Positions 45,848-54,926 of a stretch of 64,000 bases of DNA are shown in pieces. A model generated the notes under the pieces. That model was given only the letters and a program-made list of their open reading frames with translations. It was not told where the DNA came from and did not search any database. Each line of letters opens with the position of its first letter. Position 1 is the stretch's first letter. Source of the DNA: Sphingomonas bisphenolicum (GTDB taxonomy: Bacteria > Pseudomonadota > Alphaproteobacteria > Sphingomonadales > Sphingomonadaceae); NCBI RefSeq assembly GCF_024349785.1, contig NZ_AP018818.1, positions 891,823 through 955,822 on the forward strand, written 5' to 3'. Position numbers and translations under genes: made by a program.

Positions 45848-48361
45848 ATGCGCGCAAGGCTGACGTCCGCAATCTGCATCGCCATGCTGCTGGCCAGCGC
45901 CAGCGGGGTGGCGATAGCGCAGGATGATGGCGGGTTGCGCCTGAATGACAAGGGCTATTTCGAAGGTCCGGCCGTCAACATCCTCGCCTTTTCCAACTGG
46001 TATGACGGCTTGTTCGCGGACGCCAAGATCGGCGGGATAGAGATCATCCAGCGCGGCGTGCGCAGCGCCACCAATGGCGACGTGCGGCTGGCCGCGACAC
46101 CGGGGCAATGGGATCCCGCTGCGGCGCTCGTCAGCCGCCGGGTCGATGCTGCCGCCGGGGTTGTGGAAACGACGCTGCGTTATGCCGAATATGACTGGCA
46201 ATATGTCGTGAGGGTGGAGCGGGACGGCAGCGGTGCGCGGCTGAGCGTGATCCTGGACAAGCCGGTGCCACAGGCGCTGGCGGGCAAGGCGGGCTTCAAC
46301 CTGGAGTTTCTGCCGTCCGCCTATTTCCATCACGCCTATATGGCGGACGACCGTGCGGGCATCTTTCCGCTCTATCCCGCCGACGCGATGACGTTGACGG
46401 CGGAACGCAACGCGGCGAGCGGGCGGAGCGAGGGGCTGGGCGTCGAGCCGATGCCGATCGCGAGCGGGCGGCGGTTCGTGCTGGCGCCCGACGATCCTGC
46501 GCGCCGGATCACCATCGCCGGGGATGCGTCGATCGCGCTCTATGATGGTCGCAATCAGGCGCAAAATGGCTGGTTCGTGCTGCGGTCCATGCTGCCCGCA
46601 GGCAAGACCGGCACGGTGCTGCAATGGACGGTCACGCCGCAGGGCGGCGCGACATGGTTGCGCACGCCGGTGATTGCCCACTCGCAACTGGGCTATGCCC
46701 CCGGCGGGCCGAAGGTCGCGACGGTCGAGCTGGATCGCAACGACGAGCGCAGGCCGCCCCTGCGGCTGATGCGCATCGGCGCGGACGGGACGGAAACCGC
46801 TGTGCCCACGGCGGCCGTCCGGGCGTGGGGCGATTATCTGCGCTACCATTATCTCCAGATGGATTTCAGCGCCGTGCGCGAGCCGGGCCTCTATCGGCTG
46901 GATTATGGCGACGTGAACACAGCGCCTTTTCGCATCGCGGCAGACGTCTATGCCGATGCGTGGCACCCCACTAATGATGTCTATTTCCCTGTCGCCATGG
47001 ACCATGTTTCGGTCAACGAAGCCTATCGCAGCTGGCATGGGGATTCCCATCGCGACGACGCGCGGCAGGCGCCGGTGAACCATGAACATATCGACCTGTA
47101 CCGGCAGGGACCGACCACCGACACGCGCTTTCAGCCGGGCGAGCATATTCCGGGGCTGAATGTCGGCGGCTGGTATGATGCGGGCGATTTCGACATTCGC
47201 ACCCAGTCGCAATATCAGGTGATCCGGTCGCTGGCCGACGCGCAGGAGCGCTACGGCCTGACCCGCGACACGGTGAGCGTCGACCAGGCGCGGCGGCATG
47301 TCGAGATGCATGTGCCGGACGGCAAGCCGGATATGGTGCAGCAGGTGGCGCATGGCACGCTGCAATTGCTGGCGCAGTTCGACGCGGTGGGTCACGCGAT
47401 CCACGGCATCGTGGAACCGGACGTGGCGCAATATACCCATCTGGGCGATGCGGTGAACAAGACCGACGGGCTGCCCTATGATCCGACGCTGAAACCCGGT
47501 GAGGTGAAGGACGGGCGGAGTGGCACGCCGGACGATCGCTGGGCCTTCACCAGCAAGGCGTCGGCGCTCAACTATGGTTCGATCGCCGGGCTGGCGGCGG
47601 CGGCGCGGGTGCTCAGGGGGCAGGACGATGCGCTGGCCGGGCGCGCGCTGAAGACGGCGGAGCGGGTGTGGCAAGAGGAACAGAGCCACGCGCCCGACAC
47701 GTTCCGCCATGGCAATACGACTGGCGGGCCGCTGGAGGCGGAAATGTTCGGCGCGGCAGTGGAATTGCTGCGCACCACCCGCAAGCCTGTCTATGCCAAG
47801 GCGGTGATGGCACTGTGGCCCAAGGTGGAGAAGGGCTTCGGCTTCAATGCGCAGACGGCGGTGGCCGCGACCCCGTTCATGCCCGCCGCCTATCGCAAGG
47901 CGATGATCCCTGCGGTGCGGCGCTGGCAGGCTGAAAGCGAAGCGCTGGCGAAGGCCAATCCGTTCGGCGTGCCGATCACGACCGGCGGCTGGGCCGGGTC
48001 CGGCACGGTGCTGGGTTATGCGCTGACAGGTGAAGCGCTGCACCGCGCCTTCCCGGAGATCGTCGGGCCGGACGCGACCTTGCGAGGCGTCGCCTTCCTG
48101 ACCGGGCATCATCCGGGGTCGGACATCAGCTTCGTGTCGGGCGTCGGTACGGTGTCGAAGGAGGTCGCCTATGGCAACAACCGCGCCGACTTTTCCTTCA
48201 TCGCGGGCGGGGTGGTGCCAGGCGTGCTGGTGGTGAAGCCGGACTTCCCGGAAAACCACGAGGACTGGCCGTTTTTCTGGGGCGAGAATGAATATGTCAT
48301 TCCCGAAGGCGCAGCCTGGATCGAACTGGCCAATGCGGCCAACCGGCTAAGTAGGCCGTAA
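45848..48361 (+). CDS. GH9-family glycosidase with long N-terminal domain
   Basis: The 837-residue protein has a signal peptide (to AIAQ). A ~270-residue N-terminal beta-rich region that I cannot assign comes first, then an Ig-like CelD_N-type segment (IAHSQLGYAPGGPKVATVEL), then an (alpha/alpha)6 GH9 domain. The catalytic Asp lies in GGWYDAGDFDIRTQ, the His in FLTGHHPGSDI, and the acid Glu in FFWGENEYVIPE. It would cut beta-glucan or related chains. GGAGGGG lies 7 nt before the ATG at 45848. It is convergent with the halogenase gene, with a long hairpin at the junction. Confidence 0.85.
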   Translation: MRARLTSAICIAMLLASASGVAIAQDDGGLRLNDKGYFEGPAVNILAFSNWYDGLFADAKIGGIEIIQRGVRSATNGDVRLAATPGQWDPAAALVSRRVDAAAGVVETTLRYAEYDWQYVVRVERDGSGARLSVILDKPVPQALAGKAGFNLEFLPSAYFHHAYMADDRAGIFPLYPADAMTLTAERNAASGRSEGLGVEPMPIASGRRFVLAPDDPARRITIAGDASIALYDGRNQAQNGWFVLRSMLPAGKTGTVLQWTVTPQGGATWLRTPVIAHSQLGYAPGGPKVATVELDRNDERRPPLRLMRIGADGTETAVPTAAVRAWGDYLRYHYLQMDFSAVREPGLYRLDYGDVNTAPFRIAADVYADAWHPTNDVYFPVAMDHVSVNEAYRSWHGDSHRDDARQAPVNHEHIDLYRQGPTTDTRFQPGEHIPGLNVGGWYDAGDFDIRTQSQYQVIRSLADAQERYGLTRDTVSVDQARRHVEMHVPDGKPDMVQQVAHGTLQLLAQFDAVGHAIHGIVEPDVAQYTHLGDAVNKTDGLPYDPTLKPGEVKDGRSGTPDDRWAFTSKASALNYGSIAGLAAAARVLRGQDDALAGRALKTAERVWQEEQSHAPDTFRHGNTTGGPLEAEMFGAAVELLRTTRKPVYAKAVMALWPKVEKGFGFNAQTAVAATPFMPAAYRKAMIPAVRRWQAESEALAKANPFGVPITTGGWAGSGTVLGYALTGEALHRAFPEIVGPDATLRGVAFLTGHHPGSDISFVSGVGTVSKEVAYGNNRADFSFIAGGVVPGVLVVKPDFPENHEDWPFFWGENEYVIPEGAAWIELANAANRLSRP

Positions 48362-48368
48362 GGCCGGG

Positions 48369-48401
48369 CGGGTTGTAGCCGGTCAGACCGGCTGCAACCC
48401 G
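48369..48401. terminator. 15-bp hairpin between GH9 and the halogenase
   Basis: CGGGTTGTAGCCGGT (48369-48383) pairs with ACCGGCTGCAACCCG (48387-48401) with one G-T pair and a 3-nt loop. It overlaps the last codons of the halogenase gene. It is probably a bidirectional terminator, without a clear T-tract. Confidence 0.55.
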
Positions 48402-49927
48402 TGCGCCACGATCTTTTCAATAAGGTCGCGATGGCGCGGCAGGCCCGCCCGCAGCTTTGCCGTCATGGCGGCGTTCTCCCGTCGCGCGCGGCTGGCGAGG
48501 TGCGTGTCGCGCGCCAGGTCGGGCGCATCCACCTGCGTCTTGAAGCCCATGCCGTAGAGGACATATTGGTAGCTGGCCGCCGGGAAGACTTCCTCGACAC
48601 GATCGAATTCGTCCAGGAAGCCGGGCGACTGGTAGCGCCAGAGCAGTAACAGATCCTTGAGCCGATCCGGGATCGTTTCCTCCCGCACATTGTCGCGCCA
48701 GAAATCGCTGTCGGTGCGCTGGGTCAGCACATAATGGAGCTTGAGGAAATCGATGATCCGGCCCCAGCGATAATGCGTCGTCGCGTTGAAGCGCGCCGCG
48801 ACGATATCCATCACCTCGCGGCAGGGGGGCATTTGTTCGGCGATGATCTTGGCCGACAGTTCGACCAGGACGATGGCGGATGCTTCGAGCGGTTCCAGGA
48901 ACCCGGCGGCCAGGCCCACCGCGACGCAATTGCCCTTCCAGAATGTTTCGCGATGCCCAGACCGGATCGCGATCTTACGCGCGTTCAGGCCGTCGGCGGC
49001 GGGGCCGATATAGGCGCGCAACTCGCGTTCGGCCGCTTCGTGCGAGATATGGTTGCTGGAATAGACATGGCCGATGCCCCGGCGCGTCTGGATGCCGATG
49101 TCCCAGATCCAGCCTGCGCTCTGGGCGGTGGAGATGGTGTGGGAGGCGATCGGGCTGTCCGGCCGCTCATAGGGTATCTGCATCGCCAGCGCCGTGTCGC
49201 AGAACAGAATGTCGTTGCAGTCCTTGAACGGCACCTGCATCGCGCCCTCGATCAGCAGCGCCTTGAAGCCGGTGCAGTCGATGAACAAATCGCCTTCGAT
49301 CTCGTCCGCCTGGGTGGTGCGGATGGCGCGGATGTCGCCATTCTCGCGCATCAGCACCGCCTCGACATCGGCCAGGACATGGCGCACGCCCAGTTTCTCG
49401 CAGCAATGGCGTTGCAGGAAGGGCGCGAATTTGCCTGCGTCCAGATGATAGGCATAGTTGGCGAGCGCGTCATATTCGGCGGTTGCGATCGTCTTGGGCG
49501 CGAGGCCATCGTCGCAGATGCGGCCCTGCGCACAGACGCTGTCGCAGAAACTCTCGTCGCCTTCGTCCGCCAGCCAGTGCGGGGCGAGGTTCACTTGCCC
49601 AAAATTCTGGGGCAGCATCAGTGGGTGATAATAGCCGTCGTCGGGCATGCCGGTGGTCCAGCGGGCGAACCGTGCGCCCTGCTTGAACGAGGCATCACAT
49701 TCGCGGAAGAAATCGGTTTCGGATACGCCCATGCGCGACAGGGTCGTGCGCAATGTGGGCCATGTGCCTTCGCCCACGCCGATGATCGGGACGTTGGGGG
49801 ATTCGACCAGCGTGACGGTGAAGTCATGGCCGATGCGGCTTTTGTGACGTGCGGCGATGATGCCTGCGGTCAGCCAGCCGGCCGTCCCGCCGCCGACGAT
49901 GATGATGTTGCGGACGGGACTGACCAT
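48383..49927 (-). CDS. Flavin-dependent tryptophan-halogenase-family protein
   Basis: The 514-residue protein has the FAD motif IIIVGGGTAGWLTAG, then VGEGTWPTLR, the segment FFRECDASFKQGARF with the lysine matching the catalytic Lys of PrnA, and GFLEPLEASAI with the glutamate. The WxWxIP halogenase motif reads WIWDIG here, with Gly for Pro, a form common in TBDR-linked members. Its true substrate is unknown; it may not be free tryptophan. I chose the ATG at 49927 because the upstream frame (from 49978) runs through a hairpin. It follows the TBDR on the same strand and belongs to the TBDR-halogenase-SapC-cupin group. Confidence 0.88.
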   Translation of the reverse strand: MVSPVRNIIIVGGGTAGWLTAGIIAARHKSRIGHDFTVTLVESPNVPIIGVGEGTWPTLRTTLSRMGVSETDFFRECDASFKQGARFARWTTGMPDDGYYHPLMLPQNFGQVNLAPHWLADEGDESFCDSVCAQGRICDDGLAPKTIATAEYDALANYAYHLDAGKFAPFLQRHCCEKLGVRHVLADVEAVLMRENGDIRAIRTTQADEIEGDLFIDCTGFKALLIEGAMQVPFKDCNDILFCDTALAMQIPYERPDSPIASHTISTAQSAGWIWDIGIQTRRGIGHVYSSNHISHEAAERELRAYIGPAADGLNARKIAIRSGHRETFWKGNCVAVGLAAGFLEPLEASAIVLVELSAKIIAEQMPPCREVMDIVAARFNATTHYRWGRIIDFLKLHYVLTQRTDSDFWRDNVREETIPDRLKDLLLLWRYQSPGFLDEFDRVEEVFPAASYQYVLYGMGFKTQVDAPDLARDTHLASRARRENAAMTAKLRAGLPRHRDLIEKIVAHGLQPV

Positions 49928-49942
49928 GCGGAAATTACCCCT

Positions 49943-49976
49943 AAAAGTGGAGGGGATGTCAACCGACATCCCCTCC
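49943..49976 (-). terminator. Hairpin between the TBDR and the halogenase
   Basis: On the minus strand a perfect 12-bp stem (GGAGGGGATGTC and its complement) with a 4-nt loop occupies 49976-49949, followed by ACTTTTAG. It lies 14 nt after the TBDR stop and 21 nt before the halogenase start, so it can end most TBDR transcripts and attenuate the halogenase. Confidence 0.75.
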
Positions 49977-49990
49977 AAGGCGAGACAGGG

Positions 49991-52891
49991 TTAGAAGCGG
50001 TAGCGCGCGCCCGCGGTGAAGCGACGGCCATAGGCGTACACATCGAGCAACTGATTCGAAAAGCGCCCATGGGTGCTGATCGTTTCGTTGGTGATGTTCA
50101 GCGCTTCACCAAAGACGCTAATCCGCTCGTTGATCTGATAGCTGGTGCTCAGATCGACCTGGAGGCTGGAATTGACGAAGGTCGGTTCCGCGCCAAAGGC
50201 CGAGTTATTCTGTGCCTGGCCAAATTCACGCAGATATTTGTCACGCCAGTTGACCGCAGTGCGGAACTGGAAGCCGTTCTTGTCATAGAAGGCGACCAGA
50301 TTTGCGGAATTGGCAAGGCCTGTGACGGCGAAGCCGCTCTGCGACAGATTGTCTTCGTCATAGGGCTTGTTCGTCTTGACGAAAGTGGCGTTGGCGTTGA
50401 AGCCAAAGCCCGTGTCGCCGAAGACATGCTGCCAGGCCAGTTCGACGCCCTTGATCGTCGCTGAGGGGCCGTTGACCCGTTGCGACACGGTGAAGACGGC
50501 AGGCGCGCCGGTCGTGGGATCGACCACGCCGTTGATGGTCTGCCGCTGTGTGCCAGCCACGACGAAGTTCGATACGCTCTTGATGAAGAAGTTGACGGAC
50601 GCGTAGGAGTTGCGTTGATAATACCATTCCGCCGCCAGATCGAAATTGTCGGCGAGATAGGGCTTGAGATTAGGATTGCCGCCGGTCGCCGTCAGTGCGC
50701 CGACGCGCTGGCCGACACCCACGTTGAGAACCGGCGTCAGCGTGTTTAATGCAGGGCGCGTGAGCGTGCGCGACGCATCGAAGCGCAGGTGCAGCGTATC
50801 CGTCAGTTCTAGCTTCATGTCGAGGCTGGGCAGGAAGTAGGAATAGCTGCTCTTGGTCGAAATCGGCTGCGATTCGCCGAAGCCGACCGTCAGCAGCGTT
50901 GGATCAGCCGTGCTGCCGGTAATGGAGATCGGCAAACGTCCGATGCCCGCCGACACCAGCTTCGTGATTTCTTCGCGCGCGCCGGCATTGAAGTGGAACG
51001 GCATACCGGCCACGTCCGCTTCGAAATTCACCCGGACATAGGCCGACCAGGTTTTCTCACGCACATTCTGAACGCTGCCAGGGTCGAGCAGCAGGTCGAA
51101 CATACCTGTATAGGCGGTGCCACAGCAGCCATAATTGTAACCGGGAATATTCTGCGCTTGGGGATTGCCCAAGCCTTCCAGATAACGCTGATATTCCCTA
51201 GCATCAAATTTCAGCAGGCCCGGTGGCAACATGCCGGAAAAACCAGGAATGAAATTGTTAGTGCCGATCGTACCCTGAAGAAGGCTGGACGGGATCAGCA
51301 CCCCGCTGCCCTGACCGGACGGACCACCATAGCCGGCATAGGCCTGCCAGAAATTGTTGGTGAAGGTGCTGCTGTTCTGGAGCTTGAATTCGTCCTCCAT
51401 ATAGCGACCACCAAATTTGATGGTAAGATTATCCTGTTCCCATGTGGCACCAAGACGGAACTGCTTGATCTCATCGCTATTGAGTTGCTGCTGGCGCACG
51501 GTGACGTGCGATCCGATGATGCTCGTGTCGATCCAGCGCGAGGCATCGCCATTGGGACCGTAAGCGGTCAGTTCCGGGAACGCGCTGCTGCTGTTGCCGG
51601 TAACGCGGATGCCGTTTGCGGTTCCGAGCAGGCCGCCATAGCCGATATCGCCATTTTCGCTGCTGATTTCACCGCCCGGATTCTGACGGCTCTTCGAATA
51701 GCTGGCGTCGGCTTCAATCTTCAGATTGGGGGTAGCGTCCCATTTCAGGTTCAGGCCGACCTGATTGGTCTCCAGCACGCGGGTATCGGTTCCGGCGGTG
51801 AAGTCGGTCGGCGAACCCTGCTGCACGAAGTCGATCGTCGTGCCGTTTTCATCCTGCTCGACATTGCGCATCGAACCCTGATTGAACCAGACGCCGAAGC
51901 CGGAAATGTCGGTGACGATCTTCTGCCGCGAATAATTGTCGTCCAGCGTCATGACGATGTCATCGGACGGCGCCCATTGTAGCGCGATGCGGCCATCGAT
52001 GCGTTCGTCCTTGGTATAGCGCTGGTCGGCACCATATTGCTGGCCATACCAGCCAACGACGCTCTTCCGATCGCTTGCCGAAGCGGTGGCGGCGTCGGAG
52101 GGGTTGCACGTTGCAGCGTTGCTGCCGGCCAATTGGCACGGCGCGAACAGGCCGCCCTGCCAGCCCGACACATAGACGCGGTTCACCTGCGTATCTCGGC
52201 GGGTATAGATGCCGTCGACCAGAATGCCGATCGTATCGTCGGCAAAGGTCTTGCTGAACAAAGCGCCGATCGTCGGCACTATCTTTCCGGCATCGTCCTG
52301 CACCGAACCCGAAGCGCTCAAGGCGACGCGAGTGCCGGGGCTATCGAACGGCTTGGGATAGGAGATGTTGACGGTCGCGCCGATCGAACTGCTGGACAGA
52401 GAAACATCCGGTGTCTTCAGAACTGAAAGTTGGCCGACGAAATCGGCGCCGACCGAAGAGAAATCGACCGAACGACCACCCGTTGCGGTCGAGATGCGGC
52501 GGCCGTCGATCAGCGTTTCGTTGAAATCACCGCCAAAACCGCGAACGGTGATGCCGTCCGGTTCGCCACGCGATCCCGACCGATTGATCGACACACCCGG
52601 CAGGCGCTGCAACGAGGCTGCAACGTTCGAATCCGGGAACTTGCCGATATCTTCCGCCGAAATGACGTCCACGACGCCCGCCGAAGACCGCTTGATATCG
52701 AGATTCCGTTGCAGTGACCCGCGAATCCCGGTGACCACGATATCGGATTCGCTGGTTGGCGATGTAATTGCGACCTGTGCGTTTTCCTGGCCGATGGCCG
52801 GAACTGCAATCGCCACGGCCAGTAAGCTGGCAGTGGACGCAAGCGTAACTCGGCGATGCGTCGCGCGAATTTTATGGAAATTATACTTCAT
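49991..52891 (-). CDS. Large TonB-dependent receptor, sugar-linked type
   Basis: The 966-residue receptor has a signal peptide (to AIGQ), a plug starting DIVVTGIRGSLQRNLDIKRS with VVDVISAEDIGKFPDSNVAA, and a barrel ending TAGARYRF. This is the Caulobacter/sphingomonad TBDR type found with carbohydrate enzymes. The ATG at 52891 has GGGGAGG upstream. It is followed by the halogenase after a hairpin and is divergent from SapC; a LacI-type palindrome lies in the 284-nt gap. It would import an oligosaccharide released by the neighbouring GH3/GH43/GH9 enzymes. Confidence 0.93.
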   Translation of the reverse strand: MKYNFHKIRATHRRVTLASTASLLAVAIAVPAIGQENAQVAITSPTSESDIVVTGIRGSLQRNLDIKRSSAGVVDVISAEDIGKFPDSNVAASLQRLPGVSINRSGSRGEPDGITVRGFGGDFNETLIDGRRISTATGGRSVDFSSVGADFVGQLSVLKTPDVSLSSSSIGATVNISYPKPFDSPGTRVALSASGSVQDDAGKIVPTIGALFSKTFADDTIGILVDGIYTRRDTQVNRVYVSGWQGGLFAPCQLAGSNAATCNPSDAATASASDRKSVVGWYGQQYGADQRYTKDERIDGRIALQWAPSDDIVMTLDDNYSRQKIVTDISGFGVWFNQGSMRNVEQDENGTTIDFVQQGSPTDFTAGTDTRVLETNQVGLNLKWDATPNLKIEADASYSKSRQNPGGEISSENGDIGYGGLLGTANGIRVTGNSSSAFPELTAYGPNGDASRWIDTSIIGSHVTVRQQQLNSDEIKQFRLGATWEQDNLTIKFGGRYMEDEFKLQNSSTFTNNFWQAYAGYGGPSGQGSGVLIPSSLLQGTIGTNNFIPGFSGMLPPGLLKFDAREYQRYLEGLGNPQAQNIPGYNYGCCGTAYTGMFDLLLDPGSVQNVREKTWSAYVRVNFEADVAGMPFHFNAGAREEITKLVSAGIGRLPISITGSTADPTLLTVGFGESQPISTKSSYSYFLPSLDMKLELTDTLHLRFDASRTLTRPALNTLTPVLNVGVGQRVGALTATGGNPNLKPYLADNFDLAAEWYYQRNSYASVNFFIKSVSNFVVAGTQRQTINGVVDPTTGAPAVFTVSQRVNGPSATIKGVELAWQHVFGDTGFGFNANATFVKTNKPYDEDNLSQSGFAVTGLANSANLVAFYDKNGFQFRTAVNWRDKYLREFGQAQNNSAFGAEPTFVNSSLQVDLSTSYQINERISVFGEALNITNETISTHGRFSNQLLDVYAYGRRFTAGARYRF

Positions 52892-53041
52892 GATCCTCCC
52901 CAAGTTCAGACATTGTCTCGCCTGAACACCGAGGCACGATTGCCACGGCGATCATTTTTATCGATCCAGAGGAGCGTTGGCCTTTGCCTGTCTGGCAAAT
53001 TTCGACATCCCCAACCGGTCTTCTTTTTTTCTATAAGAAAT

Positions 53042-53053
53042 GTTAGCGCTATC
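53042..53053. promoter_or_regulatory. LacI-type operator candidate (copy 3)
   Basis: GTTAGCGCTATC lies in the 284-nt control region between the divergent TBDR and SapC genes. It is a hybrid of the two perfect copies (28417 and 45720). Confidence 0.55.
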
Positions 53054-53175
53054 TAAACAGGCGATCAAGAGAAATTGTATGTGTAATTGCCACATCAAGC
53101 TAAAGCGCGCAGCTACGTTATAAATCGGCGATTTTTCTTGGTGATCATAGGCCGGAATAATGAGGAGGAGCGGAT

Positions 53176-53859
53176 ATGGAAACGCTGGAACTGGTAGATA
53201 GTGACACACATGCCACAGTGAGGCTGCGCCCTGCTGACGAGGTCCGTGCACCGTTCGTTCGCGTGGTGCTCAGCGAGTTTCCTGCTGCGGCGGTCGCCTG
53301 TCCGCTCTTGCTGTCGAAAAGGTCGGATACCGGGGCCTTCTATGTTGGCGCGTTGCTGGGGTTCAAGCACGGTGAGTGCCTGATCGACTCGCCCGATGGC
53401 CGACTGGCTTTTTGTTCGCTGGAAGCCGCGAGGGAGGGGTTTTTCGCAGTTGAGGACAATATCGCGCTGGATCGCGCGCATGATCGCTTCGGCGCGGGTG
53501 AAGGCGAGTCTCTATTCGACGGCGAGGGGTGTCCGACTGCGCCCCTAAAGGCCGCCCAGTCGGCGTTGGGGCGGTTGATGGCCGGCCAGGAAGCGACGGA
53601 CGTCTTTATCGCAAAGTTGTTATCCTATCGGCTGGTGGAGCCGATCGACGTCTCGCTCTCGTTCGATGACGGCGAAACACTGCGTCTGGAAGGTCTGTAC
53701 ACCATCAGTCTCGATGCCCTGAGCGATCTGGAAGATGCAGCGCTACTCGATCTTTTCCGGGCGGGGCATATGCAATGCGCTTATGCCATGATCACGTCGC
53801 TCCAGCATATTGCGCTGATGGCCAGGCGGCGCAACGAGCGGCTTGCGTCGATGCTGTGA
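53176..53859 (+). CDS. SapC-family protein
   Basis: The 227-residue cytoplasmic protein fits the SapC family (PF07277): ACPLLLSKRSDTGAFYVGAL, ALLGFKHGECL, ALDRAHDRFGAGEGESLFDG, and DVSLSFDDGETLRLEGLYTI. The family name comes from an S-layer locus, but in sphingomonads these genes accompany sugar TBDRs, and the function is not known. It overlaps the next (cupin-like) gene by 4 nt, so the two are coupled, and it is divergent from the TBDR. GGAGGAG lies upstream of the ATG. Confidence 0.82.
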   Translation: METLELVDSDTHATVRLRPADEVRAPFVRVVLSEFPAAAVACPLLLSKRSDTGAFYVGALLGFKHGECLIDSPDGRLAFCSLEAAREGFFAVEDNIALDRAHDRFGAGEGESLFDGEGCPTAPLKAAQSALGRLMAGQEATDVFIAKLLSYRLVEPIDVSLSFDDGETLRLEGLYTISLDALSDLEDAALLDLFRAGHMQCAYAMITSLQHIALMARRRNERLASML

Positions 53860-54881
53860 GCGGGGGCAACGCGGCCTCGAGCTTGGACGAACGCAATGCG
53901 GTGGATGTTGGCGATGCCGACGCCCTGCGCGCGCTGGCTTCGTCGTGCCGGCCGGTCGTGATTCGCAAGCATTGCAGCCACTGGCCTGCGGTCGCGGCGG
54001 CGGCGCGCGGGACGGATGCGGCGATGGCCTATCTGGCGCAATATGATGCAGGGCTAACGGCCGAATATTTTTCCGCGCCCGCCTCGCTTGCGGGGCGCTA
54101 TCATTATGGCGCAGGCATAAGCGGCTTCAATTTCTTGCGGGAAGTGATAGCTGTTCGCGATGCGTTGGCTCGGATCAGCGCCAACGCTCTTAGCGAGCGC
54201 GAAACAGGATATATGGGATCGCTACCGACGGAGGCGCATTTCCCCGGCTTTGCGGTCGATAACCCGAGCATGCTGTTGGACGGGCATGTTCGCCCGCGGC
54301 TGTGGGTTGGAAACCGATCTACGGTCGCATGCCACTATGACAGCTATGATAATCTGGCTTGTGTCGTAGCGGGCCGCCGCCGCTTTACGCTCTATCCGCC
54401 CGAAGCGATCGGCGACCTGTATATCGGACCGATCGATCACACGCTGTCGGGGCAGCCTGTGTCCATGGTTGCAGGGGTCGCGGAGGACACGGACGCCTAT
54501 CCGCGGTTCGCGGCGGCGCGTGCGAAAGCCATCGACGTGGAATTGTACCCTGGCGATGCCCTTTACCTACCCAAGCTATGGTGGCATCAGGTCGAGGCGC
54601 TCGATTCCATCAACATCCTCGTAAACTATTGGTGGGACGGTTTTTCGGCCGGGCCTGATTCGCCCTATGCGGCCTTGCTCCTCGCGATGATCGCCATTGC
54701 CGAACGGCCAGCGTCCGAACGGGCAGCGTGGCGCGCCTATTTCGATCATTATGTATTTCGTGTCGATGGGCATCCGCTGGCGCATCTCCCCGAGGAGAAA
54801 CATGGGGTGTTGGGGCCGTTGGCCCAAGGGAATTATGGCCGCATCCGGACGTTGGTGATGCGGATGCTGCGGGGCAGCTAA
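53856..54881 (+). CDS. Cupin-like (JmjC-type) oxygenase-like protein
   Basis: The 341-residue protein resembles bacterial cupin_8/JmjC-like proteins. PVVIRKHCSHWPAV opens the domain, HYDSYDNLACVVAGRRRFTL carries the His-x-Asp iron ligands, and DALYLPKLWWHQVEAL the distal His, followed by INILVNYWWD. It may be an Fe(II)/2-oxoglutarate hydroxylase acting on a protein or small molecule. The GTG start overlaps the SapC stop (GTGA); earlier in-frame starts lie inside SapC. Its co-occurrence with SapC, halogenase and TBDR genes is recurrent, but the joint role is unknown. Confidence 0.8.
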   Translation: MSGGNAASSLDERNAVDVGDADALRALASSCRPVVIRKHCSHWPAVAAAARGTDAAMAYLAQYDAGLTAEYFSAPASLAGRYHYGAGISGFNFLREVIAVRDALARISANALSERETGYMGSLPTEAHFPGFAVDNPSMLLDGHVRPRLWVGNRSTVACHYDSYDNLACVVAGRRRFTLYPPEAIGDLYIGPIDHTLSGQPVSMVAGVAEDTDAYPRFAAARAKAIDVELYPGDALYLPKLWWHQVEALDSINILVNYWWDGFSAGPDSPYAALLLAMIAIAERPASERAAWRAYFDHYVFRVDGHPLAHLPEEKHGVLGPLAQGNYGRIRTLVMRMLRGS

Positions 54882-54926
54882 GCGGCTTTAAAAAAGAATA
54901 TTGTATTGCTGGGAGGAAAGTTTGGC

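Noticed and set aside
45785..48259. An 824-codon open frame antisense to the GH9 gene
   Set aside because: It mirrors the GC-rich codon pattern of GH9, has no ribosome site and its translation (rich in Arg and His) resembles no protein family.
48734..50464. A 576-codon frame antisense to the halogenase and the TBDR end
   Set aside because: It crosses two real genes and the terminator between them and has no recognisable domain.
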